Shown piece after piece: positions 17,801-24,874 of a DNA stretch of 61,089 bases. Origin of the DNA: Chromatiales bacterium. Its GTDB lineage: Bacteria > Pseudomonadota > Gammaproteobacteria > Thiohalospirales > Thiohalospiraceae. The notes under the pieces were generated by a model. The model did not search any database. It had not been told where the DNA came from and saw only the letters and a list, made by a program, of their open reading frames with translations. Both the position numbers and the translations under genes were made by a program. The stretch is from positions 1 through 61,089 of the forward strand of contig JALSHD010000113.1 of the NCBI GenBank assembly GCA_026982395.1, in the 5' to 3' direction. Each line of letters opens with the position of its first letter. The first letter of the stretch is position 1.

Positions 17801-19702
17801 ATCATCGATGGCGATCTTGATGGTGATGGTACAGGTGATCGCTCCGATGCTGATATTGACGGTGATGGTATGTCCAACACCTATGAAGATGCCAACGGCC
17901 TAGACAAGTATGACAACTCGGATCGTGATGGCGATGCGGATAACGATGGCATCAGCAACTATGATGAGTCTGTTGCCGGTTCAAACGCCAATGCCGATGA
18001 TTATCCGCCAGTGATTACTGCGCCTCCGGATATCTTTGTGGATGCCACGGGGCTGTTTACCGAAGTTGCATTGGGAACGGCAAGCGCTTTGGATAGTCTG
18101 GATGGTTCCGTTGCCGTGACCCTGACACATCTGAATGATGAAGTTGTGACAACACTACCCACTCATTTCCGGCCCGGCGTACATACGGCCATCTGGACGG
18201 CCAGTGATGCAGCTGGCAATCGTGCGACGGCGGTTCAGACCATCCATGTGACTCCGCTGGCTGAGTTCAGCAAAAACCAGATCAGTAGTGAAGGATCGGT
18301 GGTGCGTTTCAAGGTTATTCTGAATGGTCCGCCTGTCAGCTATCCGGTCACGGTGCCTTATACCGTCGGGGGTACGGCGGACACTGATGGCTCGGACCAT
18401 GATCTGGTCGATGGCAGCATTACCATTAACAGCCCTGACCTGGAGGCGACCGTCACTGTCACCCTGGTGGATGATGGTGCGGGAGAAGGTTCCGAGACGC
18501 TGCTTGTGACCATGGGAACGCCCACCAATGCAGTGGCTGGTCATGTTGCCAGTCATCATATTGAAATCGTTGAGGGCAACGTGGCTCCTGTTGTTTTTCT
18601 GAGCGCTGATCAGGGCCGTGGCATTACCCGGATAGTGGGTCAGGGTGATGGCAATGTTGTTGTAACGGCGGCTGTCACTGATGCCAATGCCGGTGACAGT
18701 TTCAGTTTTGACTGGTCTGCCACTGACAGCACTCTGGTGGATACCGATAGCAGTGATGCCACCTTTGAATTTGAGCCGGCGAACCTGGCTCCCGGCATAT
18801 ATACCGTCGCTGTTTCGATCAGTGATGGAGTTGAGCGGGTCAGCTCTGAAGTCAAACTTAATGTGGTTGCGGAACCGCCCTCTATTGATACCGGTGACAG
18901 TGATGGAGACGGCATCAGTGACGATACCGAAGGCTATGGTGATAGTGATGGCGATGGTGTTCCTGACTTCCTGGATCACGCCGGCATTGCCCGTAATGTT
19001 GTCCAGGAACAGGTGACCACTGAAACCCGGTTTCTTATGGAGACCGAGCCCGGCTTGGAGCTGAATCTTGGTGCGGTTGCCTTTGGATCAGGTGGTGAGA
19101 AAATTGCCGTTATGGAGAAAGAGATCCAGGAACTTGCCAATGACGGAGCTGGCGCAGTAACGGATGAGGAGCATGTTTTTAACAACGGCCTGTTTGATTT
19201 CATCGTGGACAAACTTCCGGTAGCCGGTCAAAGCGTTGATATTGTAATTGCCCAGTTTGCTCCAATCCCGGCTGATGCGGTTTACCGCAAGTTGATGCCG
19301 GGTGGCTGGCAGACCTTCATTGAAGACAATAAAAACAGCGTCAACTCAGCTGCGGGAACGGAAGGTTACTGTCCACCGCCAAACAGTGCTGCGTATACAG
19401 TCGGACTAACTGAAGGTCACTGGTGTGTGCAGCTTACCATTGAAGATGGTGGCCCGAATGATGCAGACGGCATGGTGAACCACTCTGTAAATGATCCCGG
19501 TGGTGTCGCGGTAGTGACCGCTGCCGGGGCGGAAGATCAACCTTTGAGAACCGGCGTTAACGGCATGGGTGGTTGTTCATTGGACAGTGGAAACAGAACT
19601 GCCATCGATCCCGTTCTTCCGCTATTGTTGATCTTGTCACTGCTCTATCTGGTGCGGGGCAAGACACGAATTTTTGGGGTAGAAAGGAGAGGCAACCAAT
19701 GA
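14885..19702 (+). CDS. giant multidomain surface protein (LamG, C-type lectin, Ig-like repeats, Calx-beta, CTERM tail)
   Basis: 1605 residues with a signal ending near AQAVT. In order: LamG/concanavalin-like domain (~40-245); a cadherin-like stretch; C-type lectin domain (~450-590) with GEPND and WND calcium/sugar motifs; four tandem ~92-residue Ig-like repeats (610-975); Asp-rich thrombospondin-3-type calcium repeats (DGDGMSNTYED); an HYR-like domain; a Calx-beta domain; a PKD-like domain; a second Asp-rich repeat; a choice-of-anchor-type domain; and a C-terminal GGCSL, hydrophobic helix and basic end. That tail looks like Cys-containing CTERM sorting signals (JDVT-CTERM type). An adhesion or carbohydrate-binding role at the cell surface is inferred. 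Translationally coupled to the OmpA gene. Confidence 0.85.
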   Translation: MRFETGFRRDVPRSFVCCRKGMALLLMLFFSGTVAQAVTPLVVYDFEGNVTDSSGNGNHGVLTGTYSFNADGYNGKAVSLSGNAHIKLPDNLILNNQDFTVAMWFKSTSPGALFGYQNSSVGGRPNQYVPIVSINNQGQLRVEIWQTGGGLTYTSTALVNDDNWHRVVLTSSTTNGEIKVYLDGSLLVTRGGTPEHLAMSYNQIGVSYHDGSVLRPNLPSGWDYFTGLIDEFLFFSEALPQTEIAKTTQSISFPVIADRLLGQGTLDLAATASSGLSVSYTSATPEVCTVLANTVTLVANGTCTIRANQAGDAVYSAAAQVTRSFEVTDTAAPVLTISGGNTIFVEDDAAVAVDPLLTIAGSNTGIVDGATVAITGGYISSEDRLVYTTTRGIGGSFNAASGILTLTGSASPDDYQAALRAVQYQNINSENPDTAARTIRYALGSSLSFSGNGHFYEFVTAAGISWTAARDAAAARTLFGMQGYLTTVTSAGENSFVVSKLVGQGWMGASDAVVEGDWRWVTGPEAGTPFWNDAGAGSPVGGEYNNWSSGEPNDWGSGEDYAHFLSGGAWNDFPLSLGSIAGYVVEYGGMPGDPVLQITGNKIINVSTQNDPPTGTVTISGSPAEGQTLTVSNTLTDVEGLGAISYQWNRTGNPIDGATNSSYMLTQSDVGEIITVTASYTDNGGTAESVTSNATAAVINVNDPPTGSVAISGDLTEGQTLTASNTLADVDGLGTISYQWYRAGSAIDGATNDTYVLTQWDVGQTLTVTAGYLDGQGSAESITSNVTAVVANVNDLPVGSVTISGTPTEGQTLTAGNTLADVDGLGVISYQWNRAGNAISGATGSSYTLGSADVGQSVSVTASYTDGFGTVEEMTSSAVVIANLNYSPTGSVSIRGVQLQGHTLTADVSTVSDADGLGAFSYQWQRGGTDISGATSSSYVLGAADVDHMLTVTIRYTDDDGTAESVTSAATGIIDGDLDGDGTGDRSDADIDGDGMSNTYEDANGLDKYDNSDRDGDADNDGISNYDESVAGSNANADDYPPVITAPPDIFVDATGLFTEVALGTASALDSLDGSVAVTLTHLNDEVVTTLPTHFRPGVHTAIWTASDAAGNRATAVQTIHVTPLAEFSKNQISSEGSVVRFKVILNGPPVSYPVTVPYTVGGTADTDGSDHDLVDGSITINSPDLEATVTVTLVDDGAGEGSETLLVTMGTPTNAVAGHVASHHIEIVEGNVAPVVFLSADQGRGITRIVGQGDGNVVVTAAVTDANAGDSFSFDWSATDSTLVDTDSSDATFEFEPANLAPGIYTVAVSISDGVERVSSEVKLNVVAEPPSIDTGDSDGDGISDDTEGYGDSDGDGVPDFLDHAGIARNVVQEQVTTETRFLMETEPGLELNLGAVAFGSGGEKIAVMEKEIQELANDGAGAVTDEEHVFNNGLFDFIVDKLPVAGQSVDIVIAQFAPIPADAVYRKLMPGGWQTFIEDNKNSVNSAAGTEGYCPPPNSAAYTVGLTEGHWCVQLTIEDGGPNDADGMVNHSVNDPGGVAVVTAAGAEDQPLRTGVNGMGGCSLDSGNRTAIDPVLPLLLILSLLYLVRGKTRIFGVERRGNQ
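16712..17809 (+). repeat. four tandem ~276-bp coding repeats
   Basis: Repeat units start at 16712, 16988, 17264 and 17537 (276, 276, 273 and ~273 bp). Each encodes an Ig-like unit opening with N-D/Y-x-P-x-G-S/T-V and carrying DVDGLGxISYQWNR-type and SYxLxxxDVG motifs. DNA is closely similar between units 1-3 and more diverged in unit 4, so copy number may vary between strains. Confidence 0.85.
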
Positions 19703-20901
19703 CGCATAACAAAAAACTTGTTGGAGCAGCCGTGTCATTGAGTTTCCTGCTCTGCCTCTCTGTTGGGCAGGCTGAGGCAGTGGTTAAAAAAAGCTGGTAC
19801 TTGGGTTTTGGAGCGGGTATTTCGAATCTGGAACCGGATACCAGGGGAACAGGGTATCGCGTTGAAGACCGGCAGGATACAGGCAGCAAACTGTTTCTGG
19901 GTTATGACCTCAGCGAAAGCTTGAGCCTGGAGGGTTACTATTCTCACCTGGGGGAGGCAGAGCTGGTGCCGTCCGGCCGTATGGAATATGAGGATTCCGG
20001 CCTCAGCGGATTGTACTACTTTTACAAGCAGAGTCATTCCTACCGGGGTTGGAAGGGGTTCGGACGGTTAGGCCTGGGGTGGATGAAAAATGATTCCAAT
20101 CTCTATTACGTCCAGGAGAACAATCGCCACCTGCTGCTGGGCGGCGGCATAGAGTATGGATTCGACAATGGTTTGGCGCTGCGAGTAGATGTTGACCTCT
20201 ATGACAAGGACGCCAGGCTTGTTGCGATCAATCTGCTAAAGCGCTTTGGAGGCAGTGAGGAGAAAGCGGCAATTGCTGCACCGGCAATGGTTCAGGATAG
20301 TGATCATGATGGGGTTGGCGATACGAAAGATGCCTGTCCTGATTCGCCTCCCGGTGCCAGCGTTGATGATGGTGGTTGTGAACTGGACAGTGATGGAGAT
20401 GGCGTTTCCAATAGTAGTGACCGCTGCCCTGATACAAAAAAGGGCATTAGAGTTGGCGTTTATGGCTGTGATATTGACGGTGACAATGATGGCATCATCG
20501 ACAGTCTGGATCGCTGTTTATCCACCGCCTCTGGAGTGCAGGTTGATTCTCGGGGTTGTGAGATGAAACTGGAGTTCAACAATATCACTTTTGCTACTGA
20601 CTCAGTTGAATTGACGGCTGACTCGGTAAAAACACTCCGTGAGGTTGCTGATATTTTGCGGCGCCTTCCTGAGATCAAGATTGAACTGGATGGTCATACT
20701 GACAGTCGTGGTTCAAGAACATACAACAGGGATCTTTCACAACGTCGCGCTGAAACAGCTCGTGATTATCTTGTTGAAGAAGGGGTTTCCAGAGGCCGGA
20801 TGACGGCCAGGGGTTATGGTTTGGATAATCCGGTTGCCGATAATTTTACGCCTGAAGGACGGGCAGAAAATCGTCGGGTAGAGATTCGTCTTGCGGAGTG
20901 A
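19699..20901 (+). CDS. OmpA-family outer-membrane protein with TSP3 calcium repeats
   Basis: 400 residues; ATG at 19699 overlaps the previous stop (ATGA), with AAAGGAGAGG just upstream. Signal peptide ends near GQAEA. Residues ~25-190 form an OmpA-type eight-strand barrel (KSWYLGFGAGISNLEPD, LFLGYDLSESLSLEGYYS). Residues ~195-290 hold three Asp-rich thrombospondin-3 repeats with paired Cys. The C-terminal ~110 residues are an OmpA/MotB peptidoglycan-binding domain (ELDGHTDSRGS, then LSQRRAETARDYL). It probably fixes the outer membrane to the wall and may anchor or help export the giant protein encoded before it. Confidence 0.9.
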   Translation: MTHNKKLVGAAVSLSFLLCLSVGQAEAVVKKSWYLGFGAGISNLEPDTRGTGYRVEDRQDTGSKLFLGYDLSESLSLEGYYSHLGEAELVPSGRMEYEDSGLSGLYYFYKQSHSYRGWKGFGRLGLGWMKNDSNLYYVQENNRHLLLGGGIEYGFDNGLALRVDVDLYDKDARLVAINLLKRFGGSEEKAAIAAPAMVQDSDHDGVGDTKDACPDSPPGASVDDGGCELDSDGDGVSNSSDRCPDTKKGIRVGVYGCDIDGDNDGIIDSLDRCLSTASGVQVDSRGCEMKLEFNNITFATDSVELTADSVKTLREVADILRRLPEIKIELDGHTDSRGSRTYNRDLSQRRAETARDYLVEEGVSRGRMTARGYGLDNPVADNFTPEGRAENRRVEIRLAE

Positions 20902-20937
20902 TTTCTGCTGAAAACATTCAGGAAAAGGATAACTGTT

Positions 20938-22353
20938 ATGAATAGAAGAAAATTTTTGCTCAGCTCTATAGCGGCTGCACTGAGTTTGTCGGGATGCAAT
21001 CGTGGCGGGATTACCGTTACACCCTCAACCGGTAGTGACGGAAGCCCATTTTTCATCCCTCCCGAACTGTCGGGAGAGACAGTAAATGGACGTAAGTCAT
21101 TTAATCTCACTCTGCAAAAGGGAACCAGCGGTTTTCTGGAAAATGTGAGCACTCCAACCTGGGGAATCAACGGTGCTTTCCTTGGCCCCACGCTGCGTCT
21201 TCGCAATGGAGAGTCTGTCGATATCAGTTACACCAACCAGCTGAATGAAGATACAACCATTCACGGGCATGGCATGCATGTGCCTGCAAATATGGATGGT
21301 GGTCCTCATCAGATTATTGCTCCGGGGGAGACCTGGACCAGCTCCTATACAGTCAGGCAATTCGCCTGTACCAACTGGTATCATCCGCATCTGATGGGCA
21401 AGACTGCAGAGCACGTTATGAACGGGCTGGCAGGGCTGATCATTATCGACGACGATAACAGTGAAAGCCTTGATCTGCCCAAGCGTTATGGTATTGATGA
21501 TATTCCTGTCATTGTTCAGGATCGCACCTTTAACAGTGATGGGACATTTTCCTACAACCCTTCAATACGGGAGATAATGCACGGCTGGAAAGGTGATACC
21601 TTGATGGTCAATGGTGTTATCAATCCCTATCTTGATGTCGAGGCAAAGCAGGTGCGGTTCCGGATCCTTAATGGTTCCAACTCCCGCGTTTACAATTTTG
21701 GTTTTGTTTCCGGAAAGTCGTTCAGACAGATTGCTACGGATAATGCTTTCCTGGAGTCTCCTGTAGAGCTGACCCAGTTGCGTCTCAGCCCCGGGGAGCG
21801 TGCGGAAATTGTGGTGGATTTTTCCAATGATCTTGGTAAGGAAGAAGTTTTCTGGGATAGTGACAGTAAAATCAATCTGTTCAAGGTAAATATCGAGAAT
21901 ACAGCAACTGCGGTCACAGAACTCCCGGCACGGTTGATTCCGCTGCCAAGACTGAATCCTGCTGATGCCGCAAGAACACGATCATTTACCCTTTCTGCCC
22001 AGGGTCCCGGGCAGTTGGTCATCAATGGCCAGAGTATGAACATGAGTGTCATCAATGAAACCGTACCTCTTGATGATGTTGAAATATGGGAAGTTAGAAA
22101 CGCGATGGGAATGATACATAATTTTCATATTCACGCCACACATTTCCAGTTGCTCGAACGAAACGGAAATGCAAATGCCGTCGCCGATAATGAGAAGGGG
22201 TTCAAGGATACTGTTTTTATCCCTCCCAATGAGTCCGTCAAATTTATTGTTAAAATGACGGATTATGCGGACAGCAGTATTCCCTATATGTATCACTGCC
22301 ATATCCTGGAGCATGAGGATGCGGGGATGATGGGACAGTTTTTGGTGGTTTGA
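20938..22353 (+). CDS. multicopper oxidase
   Basis: 471 residues, starting 36 bp after the OmpA gene. The N-terminus MNRRKF plus lipobox LSLSGC (Cys20) suggests an exported, possibly lipidated protein. All four copper-binding segments are visible: HGHGMH (109-114), WYHPH (147-151), HNFHIHATH (~390) and HCHILEHEDAGM (453-464), the last with the type 1 copper Cys and Met. The family oxidises Cu(I), Fe(II), Mn(II), phenols or bilirubin with reduction of oxygen to water; the CueO/bilirubin-oxidase branch is closest by eye. There is no long Met-rich insert as in CueO, so the substrate cannot be given. Linkage to the OmpA and surface genes suggests envelope chemistry. Confidence 0.92.
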   Translation: MNRRKFLLSSIAAALSLSGCNRGGITVTPSTGSDGSPFFIPPELSGETVNGRKSFNLTLQKGTSGFLENVSTPTWGINGAFLGPTLRLRNGESVDISYTNQLNEDTTIHGHGMHVPANMDGGPHQIIAPGETWTSSYTVRQFACTNWYHPHLMGKTAEHVMNGLAGLIIIDDDNSESLDLPKRYGIDDIPVIVQDRTFNSDGTFSYNPSIREIMHGWKGDTLMVNGVINPYLDVEAKQVRFRILNGSNSRVYNFGFVSGKSFRQIATDNAFLESPVELTQLRLSPGERAEIVVDFSNDLGKEEVFWDSDSKINLFKVNIENTATAVTELPARLIPLPRLNPADAARTRSFTLSAQGPGQLVINGQSMNMSVINETVPLDDVEIWEVRNAMGMIHNFHIHATHFQLLERNGNANAVADNEKGFKDTVFIPPNESVKFIVKMTDYADSSIPYMYHCHILEHEDAGMMGQFLVV

Positions 22354-22404
22354 CCTCTGTTTTTTGGGTAGTGGTTATCTCCGTAAACGGGCCATCAGAT
22401 CGAT

Positions 22405-22433
22405 AAAAAAGGCGAGGGGAGGTTCCCCCCGCC
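22405..22433 (-). terminator. rho-independent terminator of the 142-residue gene
   Basis: On the minus strand GGCGGGGGGAACC pairs with the following CCCC-TCGCC and is followed by a T6 run. It lies about 40 bp after the stop of the gene at 22471-22899. On the plus strand the T run is missing, so it mainly ends leftward transcripts. Confidence 0.8.
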
Positions 22434-22470
22434 TGAAAAGCGCAAGACAGGGCCTTCTGTTTCTGTTCTT

Positions 22471-22899
22471 TCAGCGGATAGCCGTCACCGCCTCGTTGAG
22501 TGCCAATGTCTGTTCAAAGCTTATCTCGTTTGCCTGTTTCAGGCGCTGCCGAAGATCAGCTACTACATGCTCCGAAAACTCGGCCCATTGGCCTCGTTCC
22601 ACCAGATAAACATCACCGCCAAAATGAAGGTGTGGTATGCGGATTCCTCCCGGAAAAGGTATCGGCCATATCCATCTTGCTCGTTTTCCGGCCTTTTTCA
22701 GCGCGGCTGTTTCCAAATCAACCCCAAATTCGGCCATCTGTCCCGGTGTCTGATAATACGGATAGGCGTCTGTCGGAAGAGGTTTCAGCTTGTATTGTCT
22801 GATGATATTTCTGACCAGTTTGCGATGGGATAGCCAGATCTCGGCGGGCCTGCCTGCTTGCCAGATCACTACTTTTGTTGGGTCAAGTTGATATGCCAT
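22471..22899 (-). CDS. conserved-looking protein of unknown function, possible RiPP-system partner
   Basis: 142 residues, start preceded by AAGGAG with 8-base spacing and followed by a clear terminator. No signal peptide or membrane helix. Notable parts are a PGGIRIPHLHFGGDVYL segment near residues 85-101, with two His in PHLHF, and a long amphipathic C-terminal helix. The N-terminus (LDPTKVVIWQAGRPAEIW) is compact and not signal-like. The only relevant neighbour is the SPASM remnant 119 bp upstream on the same strand, which raises the idea that this protein belonged to a radical-SAM modification system. I do not recognise the family with certainty. Confidence 0.7.
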   Translation of the reverse strand: MAYQLDPTKVVIWQAGRPAEIWLSHRKLVRNIIRQYKLKPLPTDAYPYYQTPGQMAEFGVDLETAALKKAGKRARWIWPIPFPGGIRIPHLHFGGDVYLVERGQWAEFSEHVVADLRQRLKQANEISFEQTLALNEAVTAIR

Positions 22900-23018
22900 T
22901 TTGGTTACTCCTTCATAAAGAGGGACTGGATAATTGTGTCCCTCGGCCTGTCATCCCGGGCAAATAAAAAGATGGTGACTGTCTGCCCGCATGTTTTCAA
23001 TGAACGGTATTTGTTGAT

Positions 23019-23378
23019 TCACGCCCGTTGACGGCACTGCACGCTGTTCATGAGGGGGGAACCGCTCACATGATGGAGAAACAGACCGCTCATCTCCCGC
23101 TCCAATTGCTCGTAGACATTCAATGCTGCCCTGATAGCGGCCTGCTCTGAAGCGCATAGAAAGGGCGAGACGCGGTTGTAATATCCTGACGAGAAAAAAT
23201 TTGAGCAACCACACCAGTTCATGCAGAGATCTTTCAGACGGCACTGCTGGCAAATGGATACTGTATTCCCCGATTCATCTGCCTGATAGCGGGACATAAG
23301 CTTGATCTTTATGCCTTGTTCGATCAAAATCCCTGGCTTTGACCGTTGGAAGGATGACTGATTGAGGGTGGGCTGCAC
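23019..23378 (-). pseudogene. truncated radical-SAM maturase remnant (SPASM domain only)
   Basis: A 119-codon frame from GTG 23378 contains CQQCRLKDLCMNWCGC, fitting the SPASM pattern C-x2-C-x5-C-x3-C, with one more Cys (SPFLC) after it. SPASM domains bind auxiliary Fe-S clusters at the C-terminus of radical-SAM peptide maturases. The catalytic CxxxCxxC domain should precede it, but only ~125 bp separate it from the divergent VOC gene. The in-frame extension up to the next stop (TGA near 23472) shows no such motif, and there is no ribosome site. The 5' part has therefore been lost, and function is unlikely. Confidence 0.6.
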
Positions 23379-23503
23379 TGTTTCCCGGGGTTGGCGAGTT
23401 GCACAGAATAGTACCGATATTGAGTTTATATCATGTGTCCGGGAGTGGGGTCACCTTACGCGGTAGTGTTTTTCATTTTCTATCACACACGGAGAAGAAA
23501 ATA

Positions 23504-23902
23504 ATGGATGAAAACCCAAGTATTGTTTCTCACCTGTCAGTTGGTACCAATGATTTTGACCGCGCCGTTGTTTTCTATGACAAAGTTCTGTCAACCCTCG
23601 GTTGCAAGCAGCTTGTGAAATATCCGGGAGCAGTTGCCTATGGCCGGGAGTATCCGGAATTCTGGGTTCAGATACCGATTGATGGAAAGCCGTCTACTGT
23701 TGGTAACGGCTCCCACGTGGGGTTTGTTGCCAGCTCGAAACAGGCGGTGCATGCATTTCATGAATCGGCAGTTGAGGAGGGGGGTACAGACGATGGGGCC
23801 CCCGGGCCAAGACCGGATTATGGAGAGTCCTACTACGGATGTTTTATTCGAGATCTGGATGGGAACAAGATAGAGGCAACCTACTGGAATGAAGCGCCGT
23901 AG
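23504..23902 (+). CDS. VOC (glyoxalase/dioxygenase fold) family protein
   Basis: 132 residues from ATG 23504, preceded by GGAG with 9-base spacing; the upstream in-frame extension from 23399 has no ribosome site. It has the single-domain VOC layout: HLSVGTNDFDRAVVFYDKVL at the start, a central H (SHVGFVA), and FIRDLDGNKIEATYW at the end. His, His and Glu at these places are the usual metal ligands. Members include glyoxalase I, fosfomycin-resistance and dioxygenase-like enzymes; the small single-domain form without further motifs does not allow a substrate call. Single-gene unit facing a convergent neighbour. Confidence 0.88.
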   Translation: MDENPSIVSHLSVGTNDFDRAVVFYDKVLSTLGCKQLVKYPGAVAYGREYPEFWVQIPIDGKPSTVGNGSHVGFVASSKQAVHAFHESAVEEGGTDDGAPGPRPDYGESYYGCFIRDLDGNKIEATYWNEAP

Positions 23903-23916
23903 CCTGAGTGTAGATG

Positions 23917-23946
23917 GGGGAGAGCTGCCGTTTGGCAGCTTTCCCC
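23917..23946. terminator. strong hairpin between convergent genes
   Basis: A 13-bp stem, GGGGAGAGCTGCC pairing with GGCAGCTTTCCCC (one G-U pair), with loop GTTT. It sits between the stops of the VOC gene and the convergent secreted-protein gene. A long T tail is absent on both strands, so termination efficiency is uncertain. Confidence 0.65.
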
Positions 23947-23962
23947 AGTTTGATGAGATATG

Positions 23963-24685
23963 TTACTGGTCAAGCCGGATCCTGTAGTTCAGCGCATTTC
24001 CCCAGATGGGTTGATAGTCGCATGAAGTTGGTTCCAGCCCCCATGACAGAATGGAACGGGCACGTCTTGTTTCGCCATCCATGGGTTGAATGGTGGCCAG
24101 GTTTCTGTTTGCATTGGCAATGACGGAAAACTGCCAGCCCGGATTATTGCCGTGGAGCTCATTGGCCAGGTGAACGCTGTCCATGCCTACCGGAACCAGT
24201 GTATTGGTGGCATCGGCGACGCAGTGCAGTACATACTCACGGCTTCCCGGTAGCGGGGCACCGCCAAATCCGAATGTTTGCTTGATCTTGACCGGACATG
24301 CGAACTGCCGGCGCTGTGGATCATATCCGCAGCAGCTCATCTCCTCGTAGTAAATGCTGCCAAGTTGGGACACCTTTGCACCGCATCGGCGAGCGGCAGC
24401 TTTAAGGTTGCTGCTTTGCTGACTCTTTTGAAGTTGCGTGTCCTGTGCGCAGTATTGATACTTTTCGTACAGCTCGGCTTCCATGGCCAGTTTTCTTTCC
24501 GCAGGTGCATCCTGAATTGTACTCAGCAGTTTTGCTACCTCTTCCTTGACCTCCGGGCCGCAGACGGTGTCATTGCTTGCTGCATGGGCAGTTTGCCCCA
24601 GACCGAGCAAAGCCAGCAGGGCAACTGGCGCCAATAATTTTGAGCTGAACCGGATGCCGGAATTCAGTGGTATAGTTGTTTGCAT
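23963..24685 (-). CDS. secreted Cys-containing protein of unknown function
   Basis: 240 residues, AAGGAG ribosome site, signal peptide ending in AHAAS. The mature part has about ten cysteines (VCGPEV, YQYCAQD, RRCGAK, EMSCCGYDP, FACPV, LHCVAD, TSCDY), which suggests disulfide bonding in the periplasm or outside. No known catalytic motif is seen. It is the only gene of its unit and lies downstream of the eCIS cluster on the same strand, about 190 bp from the last cargo gene. I see nothing that links it firmly to that system. Confidence 0.75.
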   Translation of the reverse strand: MQTTIPLNSGIRFSSKLLAPVALLALLGLGQTAHAASNDTVCGPEVKEEVAKLLSTIQDAPAERKLAMEAELYEKYQYCAQDTQLQKSQQSSNLKAAARRCGAKVSQLGSIYYEEMSCCGYDPQRRQFACPVKIKQTFGFGGAPLPGSREYVLHCVADATNTLVPVGMDSVHLANELHGNNPGWQFSVIANANRNLATIQPMDGETRRARSILSWGLEPTSCDYQPIWGNALNYRIRLDQ

Positions 24686-24874
24686 TGAATAACTCCTTCT
24701 ATAAATCAGGTAAAGTGATTGAGCGTTATGCCCGGGAGTCAGTTTGTGCTTCTGGTGGTTTGATGGCTGTGATATTTCTAACGGGAAGAGTGTGATTTTT
24801 TCACTTTTCCGGAAAGACAGGGGAGTGTCTATGTGTTCCTGGTCGAACGGACTGATAAATTCAAATCTCCTGGT

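Noticed and set aside
16712-17809. CRISPR-like array from the repeated DNA
   Set aside because: The repeats are 273-276 bp long, in frame, and encode Ig-like domains.
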